Assembly (NCBI GenBank): GCA_028565635.1
Contig: JAOXYB010069945.1
Coordinates: forward strand, 1-19,971
DNA from: Phoronis ovalis
Lineage: Eukaryota; Phoronida; Phoronidae
DNA length: 19,971 nt
Reading direction: 5' to 3'
This document shows positions 1-9,060 of this stretch, piece after piece. The notes beneath the pieces were generated by a model that made no database searches, was not told the DNA's origin, and saw nothing but the letters and a program-made list of their open reading frames with translations. The translations under genes and the position numbers were made by a program. Positions within the stretch are counted from its first letter, which is position 1. Every line of letters starts with the position of its first letter.

Positions 1-330
1 ATTAATGTTTAAAAAAAGGTAATTTTTTATTTGCTAAAAACACTAAATTGATTATATAATCAAAATCCCTGGTGCAATTTAAAAATGGTCCAAACCCAAT
101 TAAGGAAGTATTAATTAGTTGTTAAAAATATAGTTAGCCTGAATTTTTATCTACTGAGTTTTCCTGTAGGATGTACCTAACGATTTTCATAGGGTCTAAT
201 TAAACGCTAATTAAATTTCATTCATTTTACACAATAGTTTGAAAATACCGTTATGACATAGCTTGAATGCTTTAGAAAACATCTCTTTTGAGTGAAAAAA
301 ATGTAATGCAGATATTTCACGAATTTTTAT
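1..330. other. AT-rich, no gene seen
   Basis: No convincing frame on either strand and no repeat structure recognised. If the RT fragment were complete its palm domain would lie here on the minus strand; it does not. Confidence 0.6.
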
Positions 331-881
331 TTAAACAGTGACGAGGTGCAGCTTAGCCGTAAGTAAGTTTATTAACATGGAAGCTACGTGTATATCATTT
401 ACACTGAGTTTGTTCTTATTATATCGACTGCAGTTGAGTTTTCACAGCGATATGCTTTTTTAGCCACAGTTTGTAAAGGTGAAATCACGTAATCTATAAA
501 AGGTAAATACTGGAACAGTCCAACTAATGCACCATACTCAATTTCTTTGTTAATATATTTATCAACTGAAGCCACGAACATAAAAGCAGAAACATGATTT
601 GTAAATGTACAAACAGATTGAAAAACTCTATTAAAGTCAATGGGCCAACCAAATTCTAACAAATCACAATGTTCAATATCTTGATAATCAGTTAACAATG
701 AGCGCCATCGGCTAATCTGCAAACCACTTGGAACAGTTTATAATTGCACTGTCCAGAACTACACATGCACTAGTTCATGAAGTTTTACTAAAGGCAAAAA
801 CAGATCAGGAGTTACATAGTTTGTATCATTATTCAATAAAGGCTCTGTAGATGAATCTCCAACGAGATTAGGCTCCAAACT
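331..881 (-). pseudogene. DIRS-like retroelement RT ORF, N-terminal fragment
   Basis: In one frame from 881: a polar linker, PDLFLPLVKLHEL, a TAG at 759, a TAA at 738, then VPSGLQISRWRSLLTDYQD, LEFGWPIDF, NHVSAF, VDKYINKEIEYGALVG and SPLQTVAKK. This order (PSGL.I..W..LL.DY.D, EfGWP, NH.SA, Y...E...GA..G, SP..TV.KK) is that of the segment leading into the reverse-transcriptase fingers in DIRS-like elements. The expected SVND follows in another frame (403 downward), so there is an indel near 405-415. The catalytic palm is absent. It would have been part of a polyprotein with RT, RNase H and tyrosine recombinase. TTTGCAG just before ATTAGCC looks like an acceptor but lies inside the homologous region, so I discount it. 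Confidence 0.6.
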
Positions 882-1385
882 ATGACTATATATATAAGCT
901 CAGGCTCAAAAGTACGAGGCTCAATATGATCTTGACAAGGCCCCACGGAAGGCGCAGTACTATTAAGCTCATTAATAAAGTCTTGACCATGTGTAGACAA
1001 GTACAATGTCTTCTATGTAACCTCCAAGTTAATCTTAAATATATATAGAATGATTGTGTGAAATGACATAAAACAAAAATGACATATAATTACCATCATG
1101 TCACTTACATATAGTATAAAATGCACCCACAAGCTCCTTATCAAGAACATGGTTTAGAAATTTTTAAAACAATAAGAAATAATTATGTTTTCAGTAACCT
1201 CCATAAACAGAGAAATTAAACATTATGGAAATATGTACAGAATAAAATATTTCAATTCTGTTAGATTCTAAAAACGATAGAAATTCGATAGTCAGCCTTT
1301 TTAATTTAGCTTTTTATTAGATTTTACACAATGCAGAATATAAATTATATTACTTTGTAAATTGTTCTGTTTGGAGTGTACTTAC
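882..1385. other. Gap between RT fragment and DUF6589-like exon
   Basis: The frame of the RT fragment remains loosely polar and coding-like (a Glu/Pro-rich linker) up to about 970 on the minus strand. Further right, a short minus-strand run HVLDKELVGAFYTI ends at a donor-like GTAAGT near 1105-1110. The rest is AT-rich. The expected downstream part of the DUF6589 domain was not found. Confidence 0.4.
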
Positions 1386-1747
1386 AATTTCACTCTTTTC
1401 TCTCATTTCCTGCGAATGCTGATGTTCTTATAGAAACGGTGAAATGCAGGAATATGTGTAGAAATAGACTTCAAGATGAAATGCTTCAGTGTCTCCCTAA
1501 GAATATTGGCATCATGTATGGATGGCGTGAAAACTTCAGTGTTTAGTTCTGTAACTAACAGGCGAGGCGTGTCGTCATTTAGGTGTAGAGTTTGCACTCG
1601 GTTTATGGCACAGTAGCAAAGTGCCCAATGATGCTGCCATGCATTTTTTGTTTGAGTGTGTTTCCTCGCCTTTACATCAATTTGGGTGTTATCCCAGCAT
1701 AATGTGAATGACTTTGCATCATCTACTGGTGTATTGGCTATAGAATC
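1386..1747 (-). pseudogene. DUF6589-like core exon with a frameshift
   Basis: Acceptor tttgcag precedes 1747 and donor ATT|GTAAGT follows 1386. The frame encodes LCWDNTQIDVKARKHTQTKN, HHWALCYCAINRV and a Leu-rich helix. W/GDN...R-H...HW...A...NRV is the signature I recall for the metazoan DUF6589 domain, a family of unknown function widespread in marine invertebrates and fungi. The frame then hits TGA at 1403. A neighbouring frame over the last 50 bases carries SQEMREKSEI, the expected E-M-x-x-K-S-E-I continuation, and runs exactly to the donor in phase 0. So a single-base indel near 1425-1435 breaks this exon. Related text on the other strand lies at 10783. Confidence 0.55.
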
Positions 1748-1944
1748 CTGCAAATTACACATAGAAATTAATAAAAGTAAATTACCATGTCACTAGTGTA
1801 ATCATCTTCGTTGTGAGATGTATCTGTTTTCTAAAATTTATCTTGGCAGCTAATCATCTGCAGAAAATATAACAAGTGGCATAAAATGTGATGTTAAAGT
1901 GTTGAGTAGTTTACTATAGACAAAATGTAAGACATTTCCAAGAA

Positions 1945-1964
1945 TGTGTGTGTGTGTGTGTGTG
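1945..1964. repeat. (TG)10 microsatellite
   Basis: Ten uninterrupted tg units within the putative 290-bp intron of the DUF6589-like relic. Confidence 0.95.
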
Positions 1965-2037
1965 CAATATGTTATAATGTATTATTTAAATAATTTAAAA
2001 AAGCATTATACATTTTAAAATTTATTTTGTCACATAC

Positions 2038-2161
2038 TGGTATTGCATCTCTTGCGTCTTCTATTGTGGAATTATAATCTCTTATGATTCTGTCTACGAT
2101 TCGCCTGGTAGAATCGATACTGGTACACATGCAAGTACAAATTGTTGAAAGCCTTATAGGT
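2038..2161 (-). pseudogene. DUF6589-like exon, CMxxST segment
   Basis: Acceptor tttccag precedes 2161 and donor CCA|GTATGT follows 2038. The frame encodes RLSTICTCMCTSIDSTRRIV followed by DRIIRDYNSTIEDARD, resembling the C-M-S-x-x-S/T...hydrophobic helix that begins the DUF6589 core. It ends in phase 0, and the next exon at 1747 starts in phase 0 after a 290-bp intron (1748-2037). Together with the matching family order this supports a real (perhaps ancestral) spliced gene. No stop lies within the exon itself. Confidence 0.5.
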
Positions 2162-2558
2162 CTGGAAATTTTTTTTTTTAATTTTAACAAGTAAATATTT
2201 TAAAAATAAATCAGAGTATCTGCTATTAAGTGACTATGTTTTTGCAAATTTATTCACCCTTGGTCCAGGACTTCTGATTAACTGTCTGTTATTTAAATTT
2301 TTCATGTATAGTAATGACCTTTTAGTACTTTGCTGTACAGATAAACAGTCACCCATCTTGAACTGGTTAGAACTTTGTTAATTAGGGTTGCTCCTATAAG
2401 GGACCAAGCCTATTGGTTTTGTAGGATTTATTTCTTTTTCCAATGTTTTCAATTAATTTCTCTTCCAATTTTCACCAAGCTATACCTCAAAGACGGTTAC
2501 AGTTATGGACATGGTACTTGAGATGTGACATCTCTAGTGTACACCATTCCTGACATCG

Positions 2559-2983
2559 AGGTGAAAAGGTCATTTGAAGGTCAAATTTCTAAAATTGCTC
2601 GAAATGTACCAAAATGATGGTATTAGGTTGTTTTGATGACCTTTAAGAACATTTAGGTACTAAAAGGTGAAATTTATTTTAAACATCTTTTCAATCTTTT
2701 GGAGGAACCATGATGCAAGTCGTAATGAGTAGTTCAACAGGCTTGTAGTTTGACATGTTACAGTTAGAGTTGGGAGAGTTGACCTTGAAGTCGAAAGATC
2801 ATTTAGAAGTCAAAAGTTTAAAATCTCAAAATGGCATAAAATTTTTGGAAAGCAGCTTTTTATGCACTTACAGGTTATCAAGAGGTCAAGAGGGTCATTT
2901 TGAGGTCAAAAAGTCCCAAAGCAATACGAATTTCTAATATTTGCTGAGAAATTAAAAGATGTTGGAAGGTCATTTAGAGGTCA
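2559..2983 (+). repeat. Field of AGGTCA direct repeats, mostly with 5-base spacers
   Basis: Exact AGGTCA-N5-AGGTCA pairs occur at 2567-2583 (spacer tttga) and 2967-2983 (tttag). GGGTCA-ttttg-AGGTCA lies at 2892-2908, preceded by AGGTCA at 2883 with a 3-base spacer. AGGTGA sits two bases before the first pair. A decayed version (agatcatttagaagtca) lies near 2796. The recurring context aaggtcattt(g/a)(a/g)aggtca suggests a degenerate interspersed repeat. By known consensus these are DR5, DR3 and DR2 nuclear-receptor half-site arrangements, but binding is only a possibility. Confidence 0.6.
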
Positions 2984-3085
2984 TGTAATCTTAACAAACG
3001 CCAATAGAAGCAACCCTGCCCTGCAAAAAGGCTATCTAGTTAGCTATTCAATTTGTTTGGCAAAGGAGTTCCTTAAACGAGAACA

Positions 3086-3134
3086 CTAGAATTTGATACT
3101 CGTTCTGAGACTAACAAACCTCATCAAATTCTAG
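3086..3134. repeat. Perfect 12-bp inverted repeat, 25-base loop
   Basis: ctagaatttgat at 3086-3097 is the exact reverse complement of atcaaattctag at 3123-3134. The transcript or single strand could form a hairpin. It lies between exon-like pieces of the left locus. No flanking target-site duplication was seen, so a mobile-element origin is not established. Confidence 0.6.
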
Positions 3135-3257
3135 CCATATAATCTAATCTCAGAAATTAAATCGGTTTGCTATAACCAACTCATGTAGAAGTAATACCAC
3201 AAAGTTAATATTTTAATTTCCTAGTATCTATATAACTGCACCGAAATCAGCTCTTAC

Positions 3258-3334
3258 AGGAACTTTGAATTCTTGGATTCTTTGTTTGAAGAAAGAGTCC
3301 TATTATTACACTCAGGGCTACTTGAAGTTGACAA
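3258..3334 (-). pseudogene. Short exon-like piece, DUF6589-like locus
   Basis: A strong acceptor (tttttttgcaacag) precedes 3334 and a donor GTAAGA follows 3258. One frame reads LQVALSVIIGLFLQTKNP, a hydrophobic-then-basic pattern matching the helix expected between the APT segment and the CMS segment of the family. Its exit phase does not fit the next piece at 2161, so either a further exon is missing between them or the reading is wrong. Confidence 0.28.
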
Positions 3335-3675
3335 CTGTTGCAAAAAAAGTTCAGTTCAGATATTATTTGCTTATATTTTTGCATTTGTTATGTCAAAATG
3401 TCAGTAAAGAACTAAAACATTTTTACATACACAGTGAAGAAAATTAAACTTCATTACTTCAGGTATTTTGGTACATGTCAAGTATTTATAAATATAATTA
3501 TAGCTTTATTTATGCTGCAGTCCATTAAAGGGCCTGTCTGTTCACTTATTCACTTATTCACCAAAAAACTGGTAGACACTGGCGAATTCATGTAAAGATG
3601 TACATGTATACATGAAAAAGACTACTTAATTCCCATGATTCAAACACTCACTCTGAATCATAATTTCTACTTAAC

Positions 3676-3944
3676 ATGCCAGAGAGAAACTAACATGGTT
3701 GGCGCATGTTCTTTTAATTCACTCAATATATCTTCCCATTTAAACTGCTGTAATGTTTCGAGGGATACACTGTCTTGTAGCCGCAATCTTCTTTTGTTAA
3801 TTACACCTTTGATCTCTTTCTCATCGTAGCCATGTATTTTTTCAGTATCGCCTGCTGGAATCCTCTCTTTTCGAGCAATTTATTTGCAACAGGTTTGTGC
3901 TTGCATGCTTTTAGGTTTTTCGTGATGGTTGGAGACACGTATGA
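3676..3944 (-). pseudogene. Exon-like piece matching the region N-terminal to DUF6589
   Basis: Acceptor ttttcag precedes 3944. The frame reads KHKPVANKLLEKRGFQ and then, after a +1 shift around 3803-3815, EIKGVINKRR...FKWEDILSEL and KEHAPTM, ending near a weak donor (CAT|GTTAAG) at 3676. The F-x-W-x3-x-x-EL...APT pattern is what I recall just upstream of the conserved core in metazoan DUF6589-containing proteins. The two overlapping frames both look codon-like over part of the piece, so the exact shift point is uncertain. It is interpreted as a decayed exon of the same gene as 2038-2161 and 1386-1747. Confidence 0.4.
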
Positions 3945-5575
3945 CTGAAAAACAATGTTCCACTTTATTTTTTATGCATTTTTCAGCAACACATGATAGA
4001 GTTTATTACATGTCATGTTTCCTTAATTACCTTTTGTTTAACAGATCTTCTAGTTAAGGGACTGGTCAGAATGGTATATTTTAGGGCCAGGAAATCTGTT
4101 TTCAAAATCAGAGCAAAAAAAGGTGCCTCCTTAGAATGTCAAAAACAAAAATGGCCCCCCCCTCATGAGAGCCACAAATGAAATCCCCCCTCAACACTAC
4201 AGAAACTTGCAGACAATTTTGTTAATATTTCATGTAATCAGTAAATATGCATAACATTAATTTTAAAATTAGTTTGATTTGATTAAATGAAATCGGCTAA
4301 TCTTTGAGCGGCATTACATATAAGCTTTCATGTTCTCTAGATACTTCTTCCCTTTCATCTTCATCACCACACAGTTGCTCGCATATAACGTGGTGGATTC
4401 AGGATTTTCCACAAGGGGGGCATGAAAGATATCATTGATACAAGATGCATATTCACAAGCATTGTGTTGTAAAGCATACATTTATTTTATTATAAACAGA
4501 CCATAAGTAACATATTGTCAATTATAGGTACAATTAAGTGTTCTCTCAAGTAAATATCCACGTATGGGAAAAATACCAACCGGTCTTGGAGTATGCTACA
4601 AGATTTTTTTTTGATTATTTTGTTACATTTCTGTGCAATTTGAAACACTAAACATACAAGATCATATTAGTTTTTTTATGTTTATTTTTCTAAATTTTTA
4701 AAAAGAATTATCGAATTGCACAATGTTTAAAAAATGTAGTATCTGAATAAAATCTTCAACCTAAAGCATTCTCATTTTTATACACTTATTTAAACACGCA
4801 TTAATCTAGTCTTGGATCCATCTTTGATGTAACTCTTTTATTGAAATGCAAACTCAGTATGCAAGACTATGCACAGCCTGGGGTCTAAATGTCAGTGTTT
4901 GATATTTTCTCTTTCTATATAAAATACTGATTTTTAACAATTATTGTTCAAAAAAAATATCCCAGTTGATATGTTTAGGAAGTTGTGAATGAAAGCAAAT
5001 TTTCTCTGTGAAACATATGTGTACATGTTATTTTGATATTATTTTCTATTACAACAAAATATAGTTTAATAAATTCTGACCAGTCCAAAACTCCTGCCAG
5101 GTGCCATTGCACTTTTTTACATAACGAATCCCATTACAATTAATTTAACATGTAAATAGTACTACATTTCCTTACAACTCCGGGTACTGTACTGTTCATG
5201 TTTACATTCGATGGGGCGTGGCAACTTGACCTACTTACATTTCTCAAAAGTCGTACAGGGATGTTTAATACAGTTCAGTTTTTTTTAATGAATAATGCAG
5301 TATTTTAACGTATACATTGCTTCAGACAGCTGATGTGGAAATATATTTAAGAAAGAAGTATTAAATAGCCAAATAGTTCTTCCAAATGCATTCTCCTTTT
5401 TGGAAACATTGGGAAGATCGAAATACTCGAAAGATAAATTTGTAGTGGGGTGGAACCTGTCGACTTTGATACACCTAGGAGTAAAACTAAGAACTTGATG
5501 TACCTATTTATATATATATGATATGATATATGTACATTCGCTTACAAGTAAACCAAATACTACTGACCTAGAATT
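3945..5575. other. AT-rich stretch, little recognisable
   Basis: The only coding-like text is a minus-strand open stretch of about 33 codons ending with TAG at 4297 (ICEQLCGDEDEREEV...). This could be another exon of the left locus but has no clear borders. The remainder holds A/T runs and no recognised repeat. Confidence 0.4.
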
Positions 5576-5845
5576 TTTTGTTTTTGGACTTCTCACAGGT
5601 GTTACATTCTTGTGTTTTAGGCCCTTTCTTAAATTTTGTATACTTGAATCTCCATCTTCTCTCTTTCCTCTCGCATAAAAACACGAATCACAAAAAAAAT
5701 TACTTTCCCGGATATAATAACAAGCAACTTTGCCGTCTGAAACCTTTCTTTTTCTTCACAAAATTATTTTTACATTTCTTGCATTGAGTGAATCTGCTGA
5801 ATGTTTCCATTTCTTAGAACTTAGGCGTCTGCTACGTGACGTCAT
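5576..5845 (-). pseudogene. Possible N-terminal piece with Cys-x2-Cys pairs, DUF6589-like locus
   Basis: An ATG at 5843-5845 starts MTSRSRRLSSKKWKHS. After about 30 codons this frame stops. A second frame over the same DNA carries QCKKCKNNF...RRQSC, and a third stretch carries QECNTCEKSK (Cys pairs at 5783-5772 and 5606-5595). A ragged zinc-binding N-terminus broken by frameshifts is one reading. The position upstream of the other DUF6589-like exons on the same strand is the only support for linking it to them. Confidence 0.25.
5837..5844. promoter_or_regulatory. Palindromic TGACGTCA (CRE-type) word
   Basis: A perfect 8-bp CREB/ATF consensus that overlaps the ATG at 5843-5845 of the possible minus-strand N-terminal piece. 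A TATA-like gaatatatatatacc lies at 5971-5985, upstream on that strand. Either could be chance. Confidence 0.2.
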
Positions 5846-6311
5846 TTTTAATAACCTCATTATGAGAAAAGAAGTCATATTGTGCGCAAACGAGAATTCA
5901 ATTATGTGTGTGGAATTCCCTGGAATATACTAACTTTTTGGTGGATAAGCTTTGAGGTTGGATAGTGTTTGGAATATATATATACCAATTGTTACTGGGA
6001 CCTATAAAAAGTTTATCCGAGGATAGCGCCATATTAGTAACTCGATATTTTGCGGCTTTCACCATTGAACTGAATAGGTTTGCTTGTCAGCTGTGACGGC
6101 GGATAAACAGTATATCAGGAGCCAAAACAGCTGAGATGTGGTTGGCTAGACCATGTGCAGCAAAAAGTCTCTTAACAAGTTACTGTCAATATCTGAGATG
6201 TGTCGCGTTGCACAAACAAGAGCGCAGGAAAATTGGAAGACAAGGAATTGAAAGACACCTTGCTCCCTTGGTGAAAATTGGACAGTCATTGCCATGGAGC
6301 CTTGGACGTAC
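5846..6311. other. Spacer between gag-like relic and the 5845 piece
   Basis: gtttatccg at 6011-6019 and cggataaac at 6100-6108 form a 9-bp inverted repeat. The sequence just left of 6312 is the intron side of the CAG|GTACGT donor. No exon was recognised. Confidence 0.35.
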
Positions 6312-7412
6312 CTGAAAGCGACAGTCCTTAGCAGAATGATCATATACCCACCAACCTTTTTCACTGCATTTCTTGCAAGCATGTAACTTTGAACATTTTT
6401 TATCTGGAGTGTCATACTTGCACTTATCATTAGTGTTAAAACTAATATAGAATACAGTACGTTGACTCTGAAGTTGTGTGGGAGCCATGACATTAGACTT
6501 CAGTAAAGAATCCTTGGATGCTTTATTTGTAGTAGTAGAATGATTGAACATCCCGGAGGCCAAGTGACCCACCATATAACTCTCGATATTGTCATCCCAC
6601 TTCACCAATTCAAACTCTATGTAACGCAACAATTTATAATGATAGCTCCTAGCTATTTCCCAGCAATGTGTAACAGAAAGAATCAGTAATGTCTTGAGAT
6701 GTTGCAACCTTCCTTCATGCTCAGAAGCTGGGATATCACTATTCAAAATATTCACATAACATAACATAAATAATGGCTGTGATAAATTGTCAGGACGTAA
6801 ATCATTTTAAGAAACAGTGCCCAAGAGATCACTGAACTACTCATGAGGCCAACGGACTCTGTGTTTAATGCGTCTATGCGCTTTAATGTTATAGCCACTT
6901 TTGTGAAGTGACTTACCTTTAAGATGCTTCTTCTTGCGATGTTTATGTCCTTTAGAAGTTTTATACTCAATATCCGAATCAGAGGAAGAGTTATCAGTGT
7001 CTGAACTAGAGTCACAACTTGAACTGTCAGAGCACAAACGAATGTCTAAAATGTTTTAAGTAAATGATCCGCCTCTTTCACAACCGATTTTCTTTTCTTT
7101 GTCTTTTCGTAAGTCCGTGATATTAAGCAGTGGCCAGGATTTAGACAACTTTCTACGTGCCTGTTCAGTCTCAAGAGCCATATTGATTCAATTTATATTA
7201 GATTTCATCCAAGTCAACCGCCGGAGACAAAGTGCCAATATCGCGCTCAATGTCTGTAACATTCGGACTATGGTGAGCGCTTGCACTGGCACCGCCAAGT
7301 TCAACTGCACTAGAATTCGGATCCTTAATCCAGGTAGGGTAGGCAAATCAAAATAACTTGATGTAACATGTTTTGGAGTCTTGAGCTTGCGTTTTGGTCT
7401 GGCACCCGACAT
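6312..7412 (-). pseudogene. Broken gag-like ORF1 of an invertebrate retroelement
   Basis: An ATG at 7410-7412 opens MSGARPKRKLK. Coding-like sequence then moves to a second frame (7331-7204, SSAVELGG..., SPAVDLDEI), back to the first (MALETEQARRK from 7181), and shows another shift near 7080. Next come an acidic Ser/Asp run, a His/Lys-rich segment and RVRWPHE, then in-frame TAG at 6837 and TAA at 6807. Coding resumes with NDLRPDNLSQP and GRLQHLKTL. A metal-binding-like cluster C-x8-C-x3-H-x-C-x2-C-x9-H-x4-C follows, and then a perfect donor CAG|GTACGT at 6312. WPH, GRLQxLK and the Cys/His cluster match my memory of gag-like proteins that precede reverse transcriptase in DIRS-like or related elements. 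Several lesions make it a relic. Confidence 0.5.
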
Positions 7413-7757
7413 TTTAAAAACAATTTAATGAGGAAGCAAATACGTAGATATCACAAAATCATAAGAACAAAGAACTGGTGCGTAGGATAATGGCGCGAAT
7501 GACATGGAGCTACATCTCCCGAGATTGCAACGATATCTGAGATACTGAATATTAAAGCAAATGACCTAGTTGCATGACCTACTTAGTTGAAATAATAAGA
7601 CTGTTTTATGTGCATAATACCTAAACTATTGAAAATAGTTGGTAGTATTATTGTGTATTTTGATTTTAAAGATGAACAGACATGTAGTCTGTGACCATAT
7701 TTCCTACTAGTAGCATCCCATATCATTAAGCAAAGACTGTAACATGCGAACAATTAC

Positions 7758-7828
7758 CTGGTACATATTGGCTAATTGAGCACTAATCTTCCCTGCTCGG
7801 GGTGGGGTTCCTGGTGTTTCACCTTTAC
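7758..7828 (-). CDS. Short exon joined to the proline-rich exon
   Basis: A pyrimidine-rich acceptor (ttttctcttgaag) precedes 7828 and the exon ends CAG|GTAATT at 7758. It encodes KGETPGTPPRAGKISAQL followed by ANMYQ and ends in phase 0. It begins with two bases of a codon completed by the upstream exon, giving an intron of 328 bp (7829-8156). I do not recognise the domain. No following phase-0 exon could be fixed; the nearest coding-like sequence to the left begins at 7412. Confidence 0.45.
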
Positions 7829-8156
7829 CTTCAAGAGAAAAATAATGCAAGTGTTTCACAATATAAAACAATAATTTCATTGACCTTTGAAGTTTGTTAT
7901 TTTGAAGACCATGGAATATTAGATTCATTCATGTGTGTCGATCAGGATAGAGTAAGCCTAAAAAGATAATCACAGGGGAGCTTAAGAAGAGTCATATTAC
8001 GAGTTGAGATATTACATGTAATTAAAGATTTATCAAAAATACACTTATAATTGCAATTATTTAAGACTGAACAATATATAAATAATCGAAATCATGTAAG
8101 CACAAAGTAATGCTCACAGTTTGTAGATTTAACAGTTTATACCACGACGGTCTTAC

Positions 8157-8643
8157 TTATCCTGTACTCAGCTCTCTTTATTATTCCTTCCAAGTCCTCT
8201 ATCCTACTGGAAAGCTTGATACAGTTTTCACACACAGTGACAGTGAGGAGGGGGCACTTTCTTGGGCATTTCCCCCCAACTGTTGGTCTGGTTGGTGGAA
8301 CCAAATTATTGCCAGTTGTCTGTGGTGGTGATGGTCTACGAGATGCAGTTTGTGATGGACTGCGAAAAGGAGGTAGTGGTGATGGGCCCCAGGGTGATGG
8401 GTACAGAGATGGAGGTGATGGATTTTTACCATGGCGTATCAGCTCCTGCAAGGAGCGTGGAGGTGGTGATTGTGATGGGCTATCAAAATCAAGGTGTTTC
8501 AGAGACAGAGGTAGTGATAGACCCTGGGTTGACTGATTTCTCCCAAAATTACTTGTCAGCTTTTGTAAGGGTGTGGTTCTCCCAGCATCTTCAAAAGGAC
8601 CTGCAGGGTTCAAGTGTTTGTAAACTACTTCAGATGTGTCTTA
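8157..8643 (-). CDS. Proline-rich, cysteine-bearing exon (unrecognised protein)
   Basis: The frame is open from the TAA at 8641-8643 down to a donor AA|GTAAGA ending the exon at 8157. In order it encodes a polar start, a Ser/Pro-rich stretch (PSPP, LPPF, RRPSPPQ), then GGKCPRKC and VCENC cysteine pairs, then an amphipathic segment SSRIEDLEGIIKRAEYRI that could form a short coiled coil. The last codon is split after one base. The next exon at 7828 supplies the other two bases (A+GT = Ser), so the pair is phase-compatible. The same frame continues upstream past 8643 through an acidic Asp/Ser/Glu run, interrupted by that TAA. Function unknown; the family could be host or mobile-element derived. 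Confidence 0.5.
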
Positions 8644-8739
8644 ACCACTTTCACCTGTGTCCGAATCAGTTTCATCACTTTCATCTGAATTATCACTCTT
8701 AGAAAACGAAGCCATTTGTACTACAAGTTTTTTGTTTCT

Positions 8740-9060
8740 TATAACCTCCTCGTTTCTTTCTTTTTCTTTTAGCTTTTTTCTCTTGTCTTCCTTTTCTTAC
8801 ATCTTCTTATTTCTTTCAGTTTATCTTTTACTTTGCTTCTCCTTTCTAATCTTTTTCTTATGTTTCACCTGCTGCTTTGCTGCACTTTCTTAATCTTGTG
8901 GATGTTTCTCCTTAGTGAGTGTTAGTTTGCTGCTTTTGCCACCTTCTGTTTCTCCAATTTTCCCTTGCTTTCCTTGTCTCTTTCTTTTTCCTGCTCAATC
9001 TTTTTTTTCCCTGCGCTTTTCAAGTTTTTCTTTTTCAAGACTTCGCTTACTCCCACCATA
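8740..9060 (-). pseudogene. Lys/Glu-rich tract, possible decayed coiled-coil upstream of the proline-rich exon
   Basis: The plus strand is strikingly pyrimidine-rich. Read on the minus strand in the same frame as 8157-8643, it gives long Lys/Arg/Glu runs (such as KEKERNEEVIRNK) broken by stops at 8797, 8821, 8890 and 8995. Right of about 8940 a different frame carries the charged run (IEQEKERDKESKGKLEKQK). This fits a degraded charged coiled-coil coding stretch. A simple purine/pyrimidine-biased tract would give a similar translation, so the coding reading is uncertain. Confidence 0.3.

Noticed and set aside
714-722. Splice acceptor TTTGCAG before ATTAGCC in the RT fragment
   Set aside because: The residues on both sides (VPSGLQISRW) form one continuous family motif, so the AG is internal coding sequence.
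6146-7015. Overlapping minus-strand frames over the gag-like relic (for example 6146-6493 and 6752-7015)
   Set aside because: They are mostly other-frame readings of the same relic; only the short stretch just after the frameshift near 7080 seems meaningful.
8199-8702. Long plus-strand open frames opposite the proline-rich exon
   Set aside because: They are complementary to the Pro/Ser-rich minus-strand exon and read as Gly/Asp/Val/Met-rich low-complexity sequence, as expected for a shadow frame.
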